From assembly GCA_945901665.1 (NCBI GenBank), contig CAMDLJ010000093.1, positions 1 through 8,588 of the forward strand: DNA of 8,588 nucleotides, in the 5' to 3' direction. Shown here one piece after another: positions 8,151 to 8,588 of this stretch; the stretch's first letter is position 1, and each line of letters begins with the position of its first letter. The position numbers were made by a program, and so were the translations under genes. The notes beneath the pieces are model-generated. The model saw nothing but the letters and a program-made list of their open reading frames with translations, was not told the origin of the DNA and made no database searches. Origin of the DNA: Bordetella parapertussis. Its GTDB lineage: Bacteria > Pseudomonadota > Gammaproteobacteria > Burkholderiales > Burkholderiaceae.

Positions 8151-8186
8151 AGGCGGCACACGGCGACGGGGTTTTGCGGACCGACC
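8151..8186. other. 36-nt gap between convergent genes; no clear terminator
   Basis: The gap separates the stop of the + strand hydrolase gene (TAA, 8148-8150) from the stop of the - strand CoA-transferase gene (TGA, complement of 8187-8189). I see no GC-rich hairpin followed by a T-run on either strand. A 9-bp inverted repeat flanks the gap inside the two gene ends: CACACCTTG at 8105-8113 and CAAGGTGTG at 8196-8204. A small CCCC/GGGG stem sits at 8129-8140. Termination may be Rho-dependent, or the transcripts may overlap. Confidence 0.6.
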
Positions 8187-8588
8187 TCAACGAGGCAAGG
8201 TGTGTAAAGGGATGTCTTGGTGGGTGGCCAAGCGTTCCAGTTGACGCCGCGTTTGACCGGCAAAGAACTGGGCCACGGCTTGGTGCGCCAGTGGTGTCAG
8301 CGGCGTTTGTGGGCCCACCTCGGTGATACCTGCAGCCCGCAGCAAGCGCCCTGCGAAATGCGGCTCCAAAGCCGCCACCGCCACACGACCATCCTTGCAA
8401 AGGTAAATTTGATAACCGGCGTGGGCCCCACCCACAGCCCCTTTGGGCGTGGTCAATCCCCAGTGGCGCGGCAAGGCCAGGTAGGCGGCCGCATCGCTCA
8501 GGGCCACTTCCAGCAGCACCCCTTTGCCCTGGCTTCGACCGGGTTGGGCGCGCAGCATCAAGGCTTTGAGCACCGCTTCGCTGGCCAT
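8187..8588 (-). CDS. CaiB/BaiF (class III) CoA-transferase-like protein, C-terminal part (partial)
   Basis: The 133 codons end in TGA (complement of 8187-8189). The reading frame is open to the right edge, so the gene's start lies outside the window. The Met at the edge (8586-8588) is probably internal. Seen are an N-proximal helix (SEAVLKALMLRAQ), a GKGVLLEVALSDAAAY strand-helix, the Gly-rich GGAHAGYQIYLCKDG and VAVAALEPHF, and finally a helix with FFAGQTRRQLERLA and the ending DIPLHTLPR. This matches the distal part of class III CoA transferases and the related alpha-methylacyl-CoA racemases. These proteins move CoA between acids or epimerise 2-methylacyl-CoA. The N-terminal part with the catalytic Asp is not in the window, so transferase and racemase cannot be told apart. 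It converges on the acyl-CoA hydrolase gene, and the two may act in related pathways. Confidence 0.8.
   Translation of the reverse strand: MASEAVLKALMLRAQPGRSQGKGVLLEVALSDAAAYLALPRHWGLTTPKGAVGGAHAGYQIYLCKDGRVAVAALEPHFAGRLLRAAGITEVGPQTPLTPLAHQAVAQFFAGQTRRQLERLATHQDIPLHTLPR

Noticed and set aside
8111..8400. Small frames at the right end (8111-8326 +, 8101-8400 -)
   Set aside because: They overlap the end of the hydrolase gene and the CoA-transferase-like gene in wrong frames and have no recognisable features.
1..8588. CRISPR arrays, tRNA genes, insertion sequences, toxin-antitoxin or other defence genes
   Set aside because: I saw no spaced direct repeats, cloverleaf-like sequence, terminal inverted repeats or transposase motifs. 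Nearly all bases belong to identified housekeeping or metabolic genes.

Overview
The window looks like ordinary chromosomal DNA from a betaproteobacterium of the order Burkholderiales. A Comamonadaceae-like lineage (Limnohabitans or Rhodoferax type) is my best guess. This rests on the gene order nusA-infB-rbfA-truB-typA, on a long IF2 with two N-terminal modules, and on moderately high GC with G/C-rich third codon positions. The genus is inference only; no search was run.

Layout: positions 1-69 are the last 22 codons and stop of nusA. infB (94-2946), rbfA (2985-3356), truB (3359-4309) and typA/bipA (4306-6135) follow on the + strand. Next come a 10-helix EamA/DMT-type transporter (6138-7034) and a 3-hydroxyisobutyryl-CoA hydrolase-like member of the crotonase superfamily (7047-8150). 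All seven point the same way with gaps of 38 nt or less, and one start/stop overlap (truB-typA), so a single long transcript is plausible. After a 36-nt gap, the C-terminal part of a CaiB/BaiF (class III) CoA-transferase-like gene lies on the - strand (8187-8588) and runs off the right edge. No stretch over 300 bases lacks a gene.

Function: the first five genes form a transcription/translation block: NusA (elongation and termination), IF2 (initiator tRNA delivery), RbfA (30S maturation), TruB (tRNA Psi55) and TypA/BipA (ribosome-associated GTPase). The last three concern transport and acyl-CoA metabolism and have no obvious link to translation.

I found no mobile element, CRISPR array, RNA gene or undescribed defence-like system. 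The most interesting local structure is a 12-bp hairpin with a 4-nt loop built over the infB stop codon. It is followed by a GTG-started rbfA without a visible Shine-Dalgarno sequence, which suggests post-transcriptional control at that junction.
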